The position numbers were made by a program, and so were the translations under genes. From Gluconacetobacter diazotrophicus PA1 5 (lineage in GTDB: Bacteria; Pseudomonadota; Alphaproteobacteria; Acetobacterales; Acetobacteraceae): a stretch of 64,000 nt of DNA. Location: the NCBI RefSeq assembly GCF_000067045.1, contig NC_010125.1, forward strand, positions 1,974,001-2,038,000, in the 5' to 3' direction. Of the stretch, positions 1 to 9,204 are shown piece by piece (positions within the stretch are counted from its first letter, which is position 1; each line of letters starts with the position of its first letter). Under the pieces are notes generated by a model. That model saw only the letters and a program-made list of their open reading frames with translations, was not told the DNA's origin and made no database searches.

Positions 1-551
1 CGATCGCCTATTTCGGCGAGGGCGCGTCCAGCCAGGGTCAGGTCTATGAAAGCTTCAACCTGGCGGCCCTTCACAAGCTGCCCTGCGTATTCGTGCTGGA
101 AAACAACCATTACGGCATGGGCACCAGCGTCGAGCGGTCGTCGGCGTCCAAGGAATTGTGGCGCAATGGCGAGCCCTGGGGCATCCCGGGCCGTCAGGTC
201 GACGGCATGGATGTCGAGGCCGTGCGCGACGCGGCGCGCGAGGCGATCGAACATTGCCGGCAGGGCAAGGGACCGTACCTGCTGGAGATGACGACCTATC
301 GCTATCGCGGCCATTCGATGTCCGACCCGGCGAAGTACCGCCCCCGCTCCGAAGTGGACGAGATGCGGAAGAATCATGACCCGATCGATCGGGTACGCAA
401 GGAACTGCTGGCCATGGGCGTCGGGGAAGCCGAACTGAAGACGATCGAGGACAAGGTGAAGGAAGTGGTCGTGGACGCCGCCGATTTCGCGCAGACCAGC
501 CCGGAGCCCGATCCGGCGGAACTGTGGACCGACGTGCTGGTGGAGGGCTGA
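1..551 (+). CDS. pdhA: Pyruvate dehydrogenase E1 component subunit alpha (5' truncated)
   Basis: The C-terminal 182 residues of the thiamine-diphosphate E1-alpha subunit are visible; the start lies left of the window. E1-alpha with E1-beta decarboxylates pyruvate and reductively acetylates the E2 lipoyl group. The reading frame begins at base 3. Seen: the end of the ThDP-binding segment (GEGASSQGQVYESFN then ENNHYGMGTS) and the phosphorylation-loop-like RYRGHSMSDPAKYR typical of PDH E1-alpha. The gene stops 3 bp before pdhB, so the two are in one operon and probably translationally coupled. Family assignment is firm; nothing can be said about the N-terminus or promoter. Confidence 0.95.
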   Translation, partial: IAYFGEGASSQGQVYESFNLAALHKLPCVFVLENNHYGMGTSVERSSASKELWRNGEPWGIPGRQVDGMDVEAVRDAAREAIEHCRQGKGPYLLEMTTYRYRGHSMSDPAKYRPRSEVDEMRKNHDPIDRVRKELLAMGVGEAELKTIEDKVKEVVVDAADFAQTSPEPDPAELWTDVLVEG

Positions 552-554
552 GCG

Positions 555-1901
555 ATGACGCAGATCCTGATGCCGGCGCTTTCGCCCACCATGACCGAGG
601 GCAAGCTGGCCCGCTGGCTGAAGACGACCGGCGACCATGTCGCCGCCGGGGACGTGATCGCGGAAATCGAGACCGACAAGGCGACGATGGAAGTCGAGGC
701 CGTGGACGAGGGGACGCTGGGCGATATCCTGATCCCCGAAGGCACCGAGAACGTCCCGGTCAACACGCCGATCGCAACCCTGCAGTCCGAGGGCGGTGCC
801 GCGGCCCCCGCGGCGGCACCGGCCGCGAAGGCCCCGGCACCCCAGGCCGCTGCGGCGCCGGCCGCGCCGCAGCCGGTCTCGCCCGTGGCGGCTCCCGTCG
901 CGGCGCCTGAGAAGGATTGGGGCGAGACCGCCGAAATCACCGTGCGCGAAGCCCTGCGCGACGCCATGGCCGCCGAACTGCGCCGCGACCAGGACGTGTT
1001 CCTGATCGGCGAGGAAGTCGCGCAGTACCAGGGCGCCTACAAGGTGTCGCAGGGCCTGCTGGACGAATTCGGCGAAAAGCGCGTGATCGACACCCCGATC
1101 ACCGAACAGGGCTTCACCGGCATGGCGGTCGGCGCGGCGCTGACGGGCCTGAAGCCGATCGTCGAATTCATGACCATGAATTTCGCGATGCAGGCGATCG
1201 ACCAGATCATCAATTCGGCCGCCAAGACCCGCTACATGTCCGGCGGCCAGATGTCCTGCCCGATCGTCTTCCGTGGCCCCAACGGGGCGGCGGCCCGCGT
1301 GGGTGCCCAGCATTCGCAGTGCTATGCCAGCTGGTACGGCCACGTGCCGGGGCTGAAGGTGGTGGCGCCGTGGTCGGCGGCCGACGCCAAGGGCCTGCTG
1401 CGCGCCGCCATCCGCGACCCGAACCCGGTCATCGTGCTGGAAAACGAGATCCTGTACGGCCAGAAGTTCCCGTGCCCGGTAGACGAGGATTTCATCCTGC
1501 CGATCGGCCGCGCCAAGGTCGAGCGCGAGGGCAGGGACGTGACCATCGTCACCTTCTCGATCATGGTCGGCACGGCGCTGGAAGCCGCGGCGATCCTGGC
1601 CGAGCAGGGGATCGAGGCCGAGGTCATCAACCTGCGCACCATCCGCCCGCTGGATATCGAAACCATCGTGGCCAGCGTGAAGAAGACCAGCCGCCTGGTC
1701 TGCGTCGAGGAAGGCTGGCCGTTCGCGGGGATCGGCGCCGAAGTGTCGATGCAGGTCATCGAACATGCGTTCGACTATCTGGACGCGCCGCCTGCGCGGG
1801 TCGCCGGTGCCGACGTGCCGATGCCCTTCGCCGCCAATCTTGAGAAGCTGGCCCTTCCCAACCCGACCTGGGTGGTGGATGCGGTCCGCAAGCTGGTCTG
1901 A
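555..1901 (+). CDS. pdhB: Pyruvate dehydrogenase E1 beta subunit with N-terminal lipoyl domain
   Basis: 448 aa. Residues 1-80 form a lipoyl domain with the lipoylation motif [11 protein letters not shown] (Lys about 42). An Ala/Pro-rich flexible linker follows (about 80-120). From about 125 to the end it is a transketolase-like E1-beta, with the pyrimidine-binding region and the C-terminal transketolase domain. Partner of PdhA in the cytoplasmic PDH complex. A lipoyl domain fused to E1-beta is known from alphaproteobacteria, so E1 may carry swinging arms in addition to those of E2. ATG start 3 bp after pdhA; 12 bp to pdhC. The lipoyl domain is very similar to that of PdhC, which suggests duplication. 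Confidence 0.96.
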   Translation: MTQILMPALSPTMTEGKLARWLKTTGDHVAAGDVIAEIETDKATMEVEAVDEGTLGDILIPEGTENVPVNTPIATLQSEGGAAAPAAAPAAKAPAPQAAAAPAAPQPVSPVAAPVAAPEKDWGETAEITVREALRDAMAAELRRDQDVFLIGEEVAQYQGAYKVSQGLLDEFGEKRVIDTPITEQGFTGMAVGAALTGLKPIVEFMTMNFAMQAIDQIINSAAKTRYMSGGQMSCPIVFRGPNGAAARVGAQHSQCYASWYGHVPGLKVVAPWSAADAKGLLRAAIRDPNPVIVLENEILYGQKFPCPVDEDFILPIGRAKVEREGRDVTIVTFSIMVGTALEAAAILAEQGIEAEVINLRTIRPLDIETIVASVKKTSRLVCVEEGWPFAGIGAEVSMQVIEHAFDYLDAPPARVAGADVPMPFAANLEKLALPNPTWVVDAVRKLV

Positions 1902-1913
1902 GGGAGCAGCGCG

Positions 1914-3188
1914 ATGTCCGTGAATATCCTGATGCCGGCGCTGTCGCCGACGATGACCGAGGGCAAGCTGTCCCGCTGGCTGAAGAAGGAAGGCGACGCG
2001 ATCCATTCCGGCGACGTGATCGCCGAGATCGAGACCGACAAGGCGACGATGGAGGTCGAGGCCGTGGATGACGGCTTGCTGGGCCGCATCCTGGTTTCCG
2101 AAGGCACCGAAGGGGTGAAGGTCAACGCGCCGATCGCCATCGTGGTGGCGGAAGGCGAGAGCGTTCCCGATGACGCAGCCCCCGTGGCGGCTGCTCCGGC
2201 GGCGGCTCCCGTGGCGGCGGCCCCGGTTTCCGAGGCCAAGGCACCGGCGATCGCGGCCGCCCCGGCCGTGCCCCAGGGCGCGGCGCCGGCTCCGGCCCAG
2301 GGCACGCGCGTCTTCGCGTCGCCGTTGGCGCGGCGCATCGCGGCGCAGAAGGGGATCGACCTGTCCGGCGTGAAGGGCAGCGGCCCGAATGGCCGGATCG
2401 TGCGTCGCGACGTCGAATCCGCGACGGCGGCGCCCGTGGCGGCCCCGGTACCATCCCCGGCACCGTCCGCCCCGGCCGCAGCGATCGAGGCGCCGCATAC
2501 CGCCGTGCCGAACTCGACCATCCGCAAGGTCATCGCCCGGCGGCTGACCGAGGCGAAGTCGACCATCCCGCATTTCTACGTGGCGATGGATGTGGAACTG
2601 GACGCGCTGCTGGACCTGCGGGCGAAGCTGAACGCGGCCTCGCCGGCCGAGGGACCGGGAGCGTTCAAGCTGTCGGTCAATGACATGCTGATCAAGGCGG
2701 TGGCGGTAACCCTGCGTCGGGTGCCGAAGGTCAATGCATCCTATACCGAGGACGCGACGATCCTGTACGACGATGTCGATGTCTCGGTCGCCGTGTCGAT
2801 CGCCGATGGGCTGATCACGCCGATCGTGCGCCAGGCCGACCGCAAGTCGCTGCGCGAGATCAGCGAGGACGCGAAGGATCTGATCACCCGCGCCCGCGCC
2901 GGCAAGCTGAAGCCGCAGGAATTTCAGGGCGGATCGTTCTCGATCTCGAACATGGGCATGTATGGGGTGAAGGAATTCTCGGCCATCATCAATCCGCCCC
3001 AGGCCGCCATCCTGGCCATCGCGGCGGCTGAGAAGCGCGCCGTGGTCAAGGACGACGCGATCCGGATCGCCACCGTGATGACGGTGACGCTGTCGGTCGA
3101 TCATCGCGTCGTCGACGGCGCCCTGGCCGCCGAATGGGTTTCGACCTTCCGCTCGGTGGTCGAATCGCCGCTGAGCCTGGTGGTCTGA
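1914..3188 (+). CDS. pdhC: Dihydrolipoamide acetyltransferase (PDH E2)
   Basis: 424 aa. Domain order: lipoyl domain (1-78, [11 protein letters not shown]), Ala/Pro linker (about 80-125), peripheral subunit-binding domain (about 128-165, with ASPLARRIAAQKG and GPNGRIVRRD), second linker, and catalytic acyltransferase domain (about 195-424). The catalytic HxxxDG motif is seen as DHRVVDGA near the C-terminus. It transfers acetyl from lipoamide to CoA and forms the core of the complex. AGGGAGCA-like purine-rich sequence precedes the ATG. Only one lipoyl domain is present here, with another on PdhB. Confidence 0.97.
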   Translation: MSVNILMPALSPTMTEGKLSRWLKKEGDAIHSGDVIAEIETDKATMEVEAVDDGLLGRILVSEGTEGVKVNAPIAIVVAEGESVPDDAAPVAAAPAAAPVAAAPVSEAKAPAIAAAPAVPQGAAPAPAQGTRVFASPLARRIAAQKGIDLSGVKGSGPNGRIVRRDVESATAAPVAAPVPSPAPSAPAAAIEAPHTAVPNSTIRKVIARRLTEAKSTIPHFYVAMDVELDALLDLRAKLNAASPAEGPGAFKLSVNDMLIKAVAVTLRRVPKVNASYTEDATILYDDVDVSVAVSIADGLITPIVRQADRKSLREISEDAKDLITRARAGKLKPQEFQGGSFSISNMGMYGVKEFSAIINPPQAAILAIAAAEKRAVVKDDAIRIATVMTVTLSVDHRVVDGALAAEWVSTFRSVVESPLSLVV

Positions 3189-3200
3189 GGAACGCAGTTC

Positions 3201-4610
3201 ATGAGCAAGACAGAGTTCGATATCGTCGTCATCGGCGGCGGTCCGGGTGGCTATGTCGCCGCCATCCGGGCGGCCCAGCTTGGGCTCAGCACCGCCGTGG
3301 TCGAAGCCAACCACCTGGGCGGCATCTGCCTCAACTGGGGCTGCATTCCCACCAAGGCGCTGCTGCGGTCGTCGGAAATCAACCACCTGCTGCATAATCT
3401 GGGCGAATTCGGCTTCGCCGCCGACAATGTCCGCTTCGACCTGGACAAGGTGGTCAAACGCTCGCGCAAGGTCGCGGGCCAGCTTTCGGCCGGCGTCGCG
3501 CATCTGCTGAAGAAGAACAAGGTCCCGGTGTTCGACGGTTTCGGCAAGCTGGCGGGCACGTCCGGCGGCCGCCGCAAGATCGAGGTCACCAAGGACGGCA
3601 AGCCGGTCGCGACGCTGAGCGCCGCGAACGTCATCCTGGCGACCGGGGCCCGGGCCCGGGTCCTGCCGGGGCTGGAGCCGGACGGCAAGCTGATCTGGTC
3701 CTATCGCGAGGCGATGGTACCCACCGAAATGCCGAAACGGCTGCTGGTGGTGGGGTCGGGCGCGATCGGCATCGAATTCGCGTCCTTCTACCGCAACATG
3801 GGCGCCGAGGTGACGGTCGTCGAAGTCCTGGACCGCATCCTGCCGGTCGAGGACGAAGAGATCAGCGCGCTGGCGCACAAGGCCTTCGTCAAGCAGGGTT
3901 TCACCTTGCTGACGGGGGCGAAGATCGGCCCGATCCGCAAGAACGGTGACAGCGTCAGCCTGTCGGTCGAAGCGGGCGGCAAGACCCACGACATCACGGT
4001 CGATCGCGTGATTTCAGCGGTCGGCATCGTGGGCAATGTGGAGAATATCGGCCTGGAGGGCACGGCGATCCAGGTCGACCGCACCCACATCAAGGTCGAT
4101 GCCTATTGCCGGACCGGCGAGCCCGGGGTGTATGCCATCGGCGACATCGCGGGGCCGCCATGGCTGGCGCACAAGGCCAGCCATGAAGGCGTGATGTGCG
4201 TCGAGGCGATCGCCGGGCGCCACGTCCACCCGATCGACCCGCGGAACATTCCCGGGTGCACCTACTGCCGTCCACAGGTCGCCTCGGTCGGGATGACCGA
4301 GGCCGCGGCGAAGGCGGCGGGCCATACGGTGCGCGTCGGGCGGTTTCCCTTCATCGGCAATGGCAAGGCCATCGCGATGGGAGAGCCCGAGGGCCTGGTC
4401 AAGACGGTGTTCGACGCCAAGACGGGCGAATTGCTGGGCGCGCACATGATCGGGGCCGAGGTCACGGAGATGATCCAGGGCTACGTCATCGCCCGGACGT
4501 CGGAACTGACCGACGCCGAGCTGAAGGAAACGGTCTTTCCGCACCCCACCATATCCGAAGCGATGCACGAGGCGGTTCTGGCGGCCTATGACGGGGCGCT
4601 GCATATCTGA
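3201..4610 (+). CDS. lpd: Dihydrolipoyl dehydrogenase (E3)
   Basis: 469 aa flavoprotein that reoxidises dihydrolipoamide on E2 with NAD+. Seen: N-terminal FAD dinucleotide fold (VVIGGGPGGYVAA), redox-active disulfide GGICLNWGCIPTK (Cys pair about 43 and 48), NAD-binding GxGxxG (VVGSGAIGIEF), the second FAD motif (GVYAIGDIAGPPWLAHKAS), and the C-terminal dimer interface ending HPHPTISEAM-like (seen as FPHPTISEAMHEAV) with the catalytic His-Glu pair. Last gene of the pdh block; starts 12 bp after pdhC with GAGGAA upstream. The gene is followed at once by the inverted repeat at 4613-4771. Confidence 0.97.
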   Translation: MSKTEFDIVVIGGGPGGYVAAIRAAQLGLSTAVVEANHLGGICLNWGCIPTKALLRSSEINHLLHNLGEFGFAADNVRFDLDKVVKRSRKVAGQLSAGVAHLLKKNKVPVFDGFGKLAGTSGGRRKIEVTKDGKPVATLSAANVILATGARARVLPGLEPDGKLIWSYREAMVPTEMPKRLLVVGSGAIGIEFASFYRNMGAEVTVVEVLDRILPVEDEEISALAHKAFVKQGFTLLTGAKIGPIRKNGDSVSLSVEAGGKTHDITVDRVISAVGIVGNVENIGLEGTAIQVDRTHIKVDAYCRTGEPGVYAIGDIAGPPWLAHKASHEGVMCVEAIAGRHVHPIDPRNIPGCTYCRPQVASVGMTEAAAKAAGHTVRVGRFPFIGNGKAIAMGEPEGLVKTVFDAKTGELLGAHMIGAEVTEMIQGYVIARTSELTDAELKETVFPHPTISEAMHEAVLAAYDGALHI

Positions 4611-4915
4611 AAGCCTGCCCGCAAATGCGCGCTGGCGGCGATCCTACGCGCGTTTCCTGTGCTCCGGTGCTCACGGCCTTCAAGGCCGCTCCGCTCCGGT
4701 GCGCGGAAACACACGCCGGGCGCGGCCCTGGCGGGCCGCTCTCGCTCGCCAGCCCACATTTGCGGTCAGGCTCTGAACTGCGCTCCGCCGGCCTCCTCTC
4801 GCCGGGGGCTCCTGTGCTTGTGATCGCGGGCGGGCGGGCAAGGGGGATGTTTGCTTGACGCGTTCCCCGCAACGTTCCACTTCTGCTTGTCTGCTGTTTT
4901 TCTGGGTTTGCCGCC
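4611..4915. repeat. Intergenic region lpd-lipA with long imperfect inverted repeat
   Basis: This 305-bp gap holds a large palindromic element. Its arms are 4613-4637 and 4747-4771, 25 nt each with 22 positions complementary, separated by 109 nt. The loop contains a smaller palindrome, GGCCTT-C-AAGGCC, at 4675-4687. The left arm begins two bases after the lpd stop codon. The element may act as an mRNA-stabilising or attenuating structure, or be a dispersed intergenic palindromic repeat; copy number elsewhere is unknown. Downstream, TTGACG at 4855-4860 could be a -35 box for lipA but no convincing -10 follows. I see no gene here; the short ORFs crossing it have no recognisable features. Confidence 0.6.
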
Positions 4916-5905
4916 ATGCCAACGCGCCTGTTGATCGACCATAGAAAGGGCGGGGTTTCCGTCCGCCATCCGGAAAAGGCGCACCGGCCGGACAACCCGA
5001 TCGCGCGCAAGCCCGACTGGATCCGCGTCAGGGCGCCGAACCATCCGGTCTACCAGGAAACCCGTGCCCTGATGCGCGAGCAGAAGCTGGTGACGGTGTG
5101 CGAGGAAGCGGCCTGCCCGAATATCGGCGAATGCTGGTCGCAGCGGCATGCCACCATGATGATCATGGGCGAGATCTGCACCCGCGCCTGCGCCTTCTGC
5201 AACGTGACCACGGGCATGCCCAACCCCCTGGACGCCGACGAGCCTGCCCGCGTGGGTGACGCGGTGGCCAAGCTGGGGCTGCGGCATGTGGTGATCACCT
5301 CGGTCGATCGCGACGACCTGCCCGATGGCGGGGCTGCGCATTTCGCCCGGGTCATCGCCGCGATCCGCGCGCAGGCGCCCGAGACGACGATCGAGATCCT
5401 GACCCCCGATTTCCTGCGCAAGCGCGGCGCGCTGGAGGTCGTGGTGTCGGCGCGTCCCGATGTCTTCAATCACAATCTGGAAACCGTGCCGCGCCTGTAT
5501 CCGGGCATCCGGCCCGGCGCGCGCTATTACCAGTCCCTGCGCCTGCTGGACGATGTGAAGCGCCTGGACCCGTCGATCTTCACCAAATCCGGCCTGATGG
5601 TCGGACTGGGCGAGGAACGGGCGGAAATCCTGCAGGTCATGGACGATCTGCGCGTGGCCGATGTCGATTTCATCACCATGGGGCAGTACCTGCAGCCGAC
5701 GGTGAAGCATGCGGCGGTCCGGGATTTCGTCACCCCCGACGAATTTGCCGATTATGCCGCGATGGCGCGCGCCAAGGGCTTCCTGCAGGTCAGCGCCTCG
5801 CCCCTGACAAGGTCGTCCTATCACGCCGATTCCGACTTCGCGGAACTGCGCGCCGCGCGCGAGGCCCGACTGGCCGCATCGCGCGTCGGGACGGAGACCC
5901 CCTGA
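4916..5905 (+). CDS. lipA: Lipoyl synthase
   Basis: 329 aa radical-SAM enzyme that inserts two sulfurs into octanoyl groups on lipoyl domains, here the likely targets being PdhB and PdhC just upstream. Both iron-sulfur clusters are visible: the auxiliary cluster motif in [12 protein letters not shown] (about 62-73) and the radical-SAM CxxxCxxC in CTRACAFC (about 88-95). The C-terminal RSSYHAD motif that supplies a serine ligand is present. Length is normal for the family. No clear Shine-Dalgarno precedes the chosen ATG, so the exact start is less certain. Its stop overlaps the next ATG (TGATG). Confidence 0.97.
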   Translation: MPTRLLIDHRKGGVSVRHPEKAHRPDNPIARKPDWIRVRAPNHPVYQETRALMREQKLVTVCEEAACPNIGECWSQRHATMMIMGEICTRACAFCNVTTGMPNPLDADEPARVGDAVAKLGLRHVVITSVDRDDLPDGGAAHFARVIAAIRAQAPETTIEILTPDFLRKRGALEVVVSARPDVFNHNLETVPRLYPGIRPGARYYQSLRLLDDVKRLDPSIFTKSGLMVGLGEERAEILQVMDDLRVADVDFITMGQYLQPTVKHAAVRDFVTPDEFADYAAMARAKGFLQVSASPLTRSSYHADSDFAELRAAREARLAASRVGTETP

Positions 5906-6399
5906 TGCCGACACATGCGGAACGCCGTCTGATTGCCTATTCGGTGGAGCAATTGTTCGACCTGGTGGCCGATGTCGGCAAATACCCGCATTTCCTGCCC
6001 TGGTGCGTCAATGCCCGGGTGCGAACCCGCACCGCCAGCGAACTGGTCGCGGACCTGACGATCGGCTTCGGTCCGTTTCGCGAAACCTTCACCAGCCGGG
6101 TGGATCTGGAACGCCCGTCGCGCATCCGCGTGCGCTACGAGAAGGGGCCGTTCCGCTACCTGAACAATGTCTGGACCTTCACCCCGGACGAGCGGGGGTG
6201 CCAGGTCGATTTCTTCGTCGATTTCGAATTCCGTTCGCGCCTGCTGCAGGCCGCGATCGGCGTGGTGTTCAACGAGGCGGTGCGCCTGATGGTCTCGGCC
6301 TTCATTCGCCGCGCGCGTGAGGTGTACGGTCCGCCCGTCACCCGCACCACGCTGGCGCAACCGGCCCATGCGCAGCCCGCCGGAACCGGAAGTGCCTGA
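5905..6399 (+). CDS. RatA / COQ10 family START-domain protein
   Basis: 164 aa, START-like SRPBCC fold. It opens with the family's typical stretch around YSVEQLFDLVADVGKYPHF and LPWCVNARV. Members are either coenzyme Q-binding COQ10 homologues or E. coli RatA, reported to interfere with 70S ribosome assembly. There is no partner antitoxin beside it, so the ubiquinone-handling role is the more likely in an aerobic alphaproteobacterium (inference). It overlaps the lipA stop codon by one base, and lipA-ratA adjacency is common in this class. The last 15 residues are a low-complexity Ala/Pro tail. Confidence 0.85.
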   Translation: MPTHAERRLIAYSVEQLFDLVADVGKYPHFLPWCVNARVRTRTASELVADLTIGFGPFRETFTSRVDLERPSRIRVRYEKGPFRYLNNVWTFTPDERGCQVDFFVDFEFRSRLLQAAIGVVFNEAVRLMVSAFIRRAREVYGPPVTRTTLAQPAHAQPAGTGSA

Positions 6400-6452
6400 C
6401 GGACGTTGCATTTCCGTCTGGACCTGTCCGTCTGGTTGAAGGAGCAATGCTG

Positions 6453-6779
6453 ATGAAGATGTCCCTTGGCGCTGCGTTTCTCGCTGTGGTGGTCGTTGCC
6501 ACCGCCCCGGCGTTTGCCGCCACGCATCATCACAAGGGCCGCCATGGGGAACACCATGCGGACCATAAAATGAAAATGAACCAAAAAGGGTCCAACACGA
6601 CCGAAGACCTGAACGCCAAGAGCCTGGACGCCGCCCGCGCCGGCACGCCGACGTCACCCGCCGCGCCCATGGGCGGCACATCCGCCATGCCGTCCCCCAC
6701 CGTTCCGGCGGGAACGGGCGTCACGGCCCCGCCGGCCGCCCCCGCGCCGTCGATGCCCAATCCGTCGAACGGTTACTGA
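6453..6779 (+). CDS. Small secreted His- and Ala/Pro-rich protein, unknown function
   Basis: 108 aa. Start chosen at the second of two in-frame ATGs (6447 and 6453) because the GGAG at 6441-6444 is 8 nt from the second and only 2 nt from the first. It has a clear Sec signal peptide (MKMSLGAAFLAVVVVA, cleavage near AFA). The mature protein starts with a His/Lys-rich segment (HHHKGRHGEHHADHK), then a disordered Ala/Pro/Gly/Thr tail. The His cluster could bind metal, but that is a guess. I do not recognise a family. Flanked by ratA and the hairpin at 6844. Confidence 0.7.
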   Translation: MKMSLGAAFLAVVVVATAPAFAATHHHKGRHGEHHADHKMKMNQKGSNTTEDLNAKSLDAARAGTPTSPAAPMGGTSAMPSPTVPAGTGVTAPPAAPAPSMPNPSNGY

Positions 6780-6843
6780 TCCTGGCCGCGCATCCTGGTC
6801 CGTGACCGGTATGCGCGGTCCTCACGCTCCATCCGGAGCCGAT

Positions 6844-6870
6844 TGCGATTGGGTCGACGACCCAATCGCA
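6844..6870. terminator. Perfect 13-bp inverted repeat, probable bidirectional terminator
   Basis: TGCGATTGGGTCG, one base, then its exact complement. It lies between the + strand gene ending at 6779 and the - strand mop gene ending at 6895, the expected position for a shared terminator. No long T run follows on either strand, so it could also be another palindromic element. Confidence 0.55.
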
Positions 6871-6894
6871 TAAAGTAACCGATCACAACGTGTT

Positions 6895-7098
6895 TTAGAC
6901 ACCGACCATCACGTCGGACGCCTTGATGATGGCCGTTGCGTGCTCGCCGACCTTGAGCTTCAGGTCGGCCACGGCTTCGTTGGTAATCGAGGCCGTAATG
7001 ACCTTTCCGCCGATGTCGATACCAACATGCGACGTGGTAGCACCCTTGATGATCTCGGTTATCTTGCCGGAAATCTGGTTGCGTGCACTTAATTTCAT
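6895..7098 (-). CDS. mop: Molbindin (Mop/TOBE-domain molybdate-binding protein)
   Basis: 67 aa, exactly one TOBE/Mop domain. It opens MKLSARNQISGKITEIIKGA, ends ATAIIKASDVMVGV, and has the typical GATTSHVGIDI segment. Mop proteins assemble into hexamers that store or buffer molybdate in the cytoplasm. The molybdoenzyme visible in this window is xanthine dehydrogenase about 57 kb away, and no mod transporter genes are adjacent. A strong GGGAGGAG Shine-Dalgarno precedes the ATG. Monocistronic by context. Confidence 0.93.
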   Translation of the reverse strand: MKLSARNQISGKITEIIKGATTSHVGIDIGGKVITASITNEAVADLKLKVGEHATAIIKASDVMVGV

Positions 7099-7115
7099 CG
7101 TCTGTCTCCTCCCTT

Positions 7116-7137
7116 GGAATACGCTTTATTTTATTCC
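7116..7137. promoter_or_regulatory. Inverted repeat upstream of mop
   Basis: GGAATA-N10-TATTCC in the 5' region of mop, about 18 bp upstream of its start codon and overlapping the AT-rich stretch where the promoter should be. It could be an operator, but it does not match the ModE consensus as I remember it. The rest of 7138-7229 is AT-rich with no gene. Confidence 0.3.
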
Positions 7138-7229
7138 AAAAAATACAGCCCCATCAATCATAATAATATCAGGATATTTAATTCCACGTATTTAGATATC
7201 TCATGGAAGGGCATGAATGTAATCCGCTT

Positions 7230-8867
7230 TCAGAATTCGTCCCAGCCATCCGCGCCTTTTGCAGCAGGAAAGGACAGGACATTGCCCCCCGCCGCGGAAC
7301 GGGAAGCCGCAGCCGGCATGTAGGCCGATGACTCCTCGTCCTGCCAGAGGCTCGCCGCAGGTGCGGGCCCGGTCCGCGAGGCGGTCTGAAACGCCTGGCT
7401 GTGACCGGTCTGGAACTGCTCGACCAGACGCGCCAGATCTTCCGCCTCATTGGCCATGCTGCGGCTGGCAGCGGCGGATTGCTCCACCATTGCGGCGTTC
7501 TGTTGCGTCACCTGGTCCATCTGGTTCACGGCGTCATTGACCTCGTTCAACCCTGTCGCCTGGTTCGCGGAGGAGATCGCTATATCCGTCACCAGGACGT
7601 TCAGGCGGCTAACCTGTTCGACGATACGGTCCAGCGCCTTGCCGGTCTCGCCAACCAACTTCACGCCGGTCGTCACCTGCCGGCCGGACGCCGAAATCAA
7701 CTCCTTGATTTCCTTTGCCGCTTCGGCGGAACGTTGCGCCAGGGCACGCACCTCCGTCGCCACCACGGCGAAGCCGCGGCCGGCGTCTCCGGCCCGGGCC
7801 GCCTCGACCCCGGCATTGACCGCCAACAGATTGGTCAGGAAAGCGATCTCGTCGATGATGCCGATGATGCTGCCGATCTGCCTGGACGATGCCTCGATCC
7901 CGCTCATGGTCGTCACGGTCTGGCGCACGACGTCCCCGGAACGCTCGGCGTCGGTTTTCGCGACCGTCGCCATATGGCGCGCCTGGCCCGCATCCTCGGC
8001 CGACCTGCGGACCGTGGTGGTGATGCCGTCGAGCGTGGCGGCGGCCTGTTCGAGGCTGGCCGCCTGCTGTGCGGTCCGTCGTGCCAGGTCGTCCGACGCC
8101 TGCCGGATTTCGTCCGATCCGGTGCGAACGGCCTGCGCGTTGGTGTCGATCGCCTGCATCGTGGTCTGCAGGCTTTCGATCGCGCCGTTGAAATCCTCCT
8201 GAAGCTTGCGGTACTCCTCGGGGACGTCGCTGGACATGCGGAATGTCAGGTCACCGGTGGCCAGGGCCGCCATGCCCGCGCCCACCCGGTCCACCACCGT
8301 TCCGCGCTCCCTGGCCAGGACGTCGGCCTCGACCTTCTGCCGGGCGGTTTCCGATGCTTCGAGGTAAGCGGAAATGGCATAATCCATGTCGATCAGGGCG
8401 GCCTTCACCAGCGCGCCGGCTTCCTCCGCCACCTGCCTGACGTCGGCACCTCCGCCCAGGCCGATTCTGGCCGCAAGGCCGGCCCTGGGCCAGCGTGCTT
8501 CCAGCAGGGCACCCAACATGGATTCGATCAGCAGCGCATAGCCGCCGATATGCCAGCGCGGCTCCAGGCCGACCCGTGCGTGAACCTCGCCGATCCTGGT
8601 GGCCGCCTCCATATAGGATTGGTCGAACCGCGCGTCGGAAATCGTTCCCCAATGCGCAATCTGCCGGCTCTTGGCAGCATCGATATGCGCCTGGCCGGAA
8701 AAAAAATGACGTGTCTTGGGAAAAGACCGGACCTGATCGTAAAATTTATCCAGGGCGCCCGGCAACGCACGCATGATGATCGATTTGATACCGCGCAGAT
8801 TTTGTCTGGTCTTCGAGTCAAGCTTGACAAACTGAAGGCGGTCGGCAAGCGTGTCCGGTTCCAACAT
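7230..8867 (-). CDS. Globin-coupled methyl-accepting chemotaxis protein (HemAT-like)
   Basis: 545 aa soluble chemoreceptor without transmembrane segments. Residues 1-180 are a protoglobin sensor domain, with a likely proximal haem His in [18 protein letters not shown]. Residues about 190-260 are a HAMP-like linker ([20 protein letters not shown]). The signalling domain follows (about 260-490), with the conserved hairpin tip [20 protein letters not shown] and [20 protein letters not shown]. The C-terminus ends GWDEF, which fits the CheR/CheB tether pattern x-aromatic-x-x-aromatic. It should sense oxygen or a similar gas and signal to CheA. No che genes are adjacent. Preceded by an AT-rich intergenic region. 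Confidence 0.93.
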   Translation of the reverse strand: MLEPDTLADRLQFVKLDSKTRQNLRGIKSIIMRALPGALDKFYDQVRSFPKTRHFFSGQAHIDAAKSRQIAHWGTISDARFDQSYMEAATRIGEVHARVGLEPRWHIGGYALLIESMLGALLEARWPRAGLAARIGLGGGADVRQVAEEAGALVKAALIDMDYAISAYLEASETARQKVEADVLARERGTVVDRVGAGMAALATGDLTFRMSSDVPEEYRKLQEDFNGAIESLQTTMQAIDTNAQAVRTGSDEIRQASDDLARRTAQQAASLEQAAATLDGITTTVRRSAEDAGQARHMATVAKTDAERSGDVVRQTVTTMSGIEASSRQIGSIIGIIDEIAFLTNLLAVNAGVEAARAGDAGRGFAVVATEVRALAQRSAEAAKEIKELISASGRQVTTGVKLVGETGKALDRIVEQVSRLNVLVTDIAISSANQATGLNEVNDAVNQMDQVTQQNAAMVEQSAAASRSMANEAEDLARLVEQFQTGHSQAFQTASRTGPAPAASLWQDEESSAYMPAAASRSAAGGNVLSFPAAKGADGWDEF

Positions 8868-9204
8868 TTACATGATCCAGAAAATACGACTTAATTCAAT
8901 CGCTTGTGGTAAGTTCCTTAAATCATACCATCACGTTTTATTTGTAAACAATACAAATTTGTCTATTTCGAAACATCTGTTGCTAACGCGCGGCGGTAAT
9001 TATATTTTTTCCAAATTTGTTTTAGATCAATGCCTATTGGAGTAGCCCCTCCGGACAGGATTCGAATCCGGCGTTTATTGATAAAACCGAAAAGTTCTAC
9101 ATCGAACGTTTTGTTATAGAAGCATTTTTGACGAACGATGCTCGATTATCTACCTGCCCCGTGTTCCGGGAAAATACGCAACGCGAGGCCAGGAAGACAG
9201 GATG
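8868..9204. other. AT-rich intergenic region, no gene seen
   Basis: 337 bp between the chemoreceptor promoter side and the 3' end of the TonB receptor. Base composition is much more AT-rich than the genes around it. It contains the palindrome GGATTCGAATCC at 9058-9069, which resembles a tRNA T-loop, but flanking stems do not pair. Nothing else is recognisable. Confidence 0.6.

Noticed and set aside
4588-4858. Small ORFs between lpd and lipA
   Set aside because: They overlap the inverted repeat, have no ribosome-binding sites and encode Arg/Ala-rich low-complexity sequence.
9050-9075. tRNA-like T-loop sequence (GGATTCGAATCC) on either strand
   Set aside because: The bases flanking the loop do not form a five-pair T stem, and no acceptor, D or anticodon arms could be found. 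At best a decayed tRNA fragment or chance palindrome.
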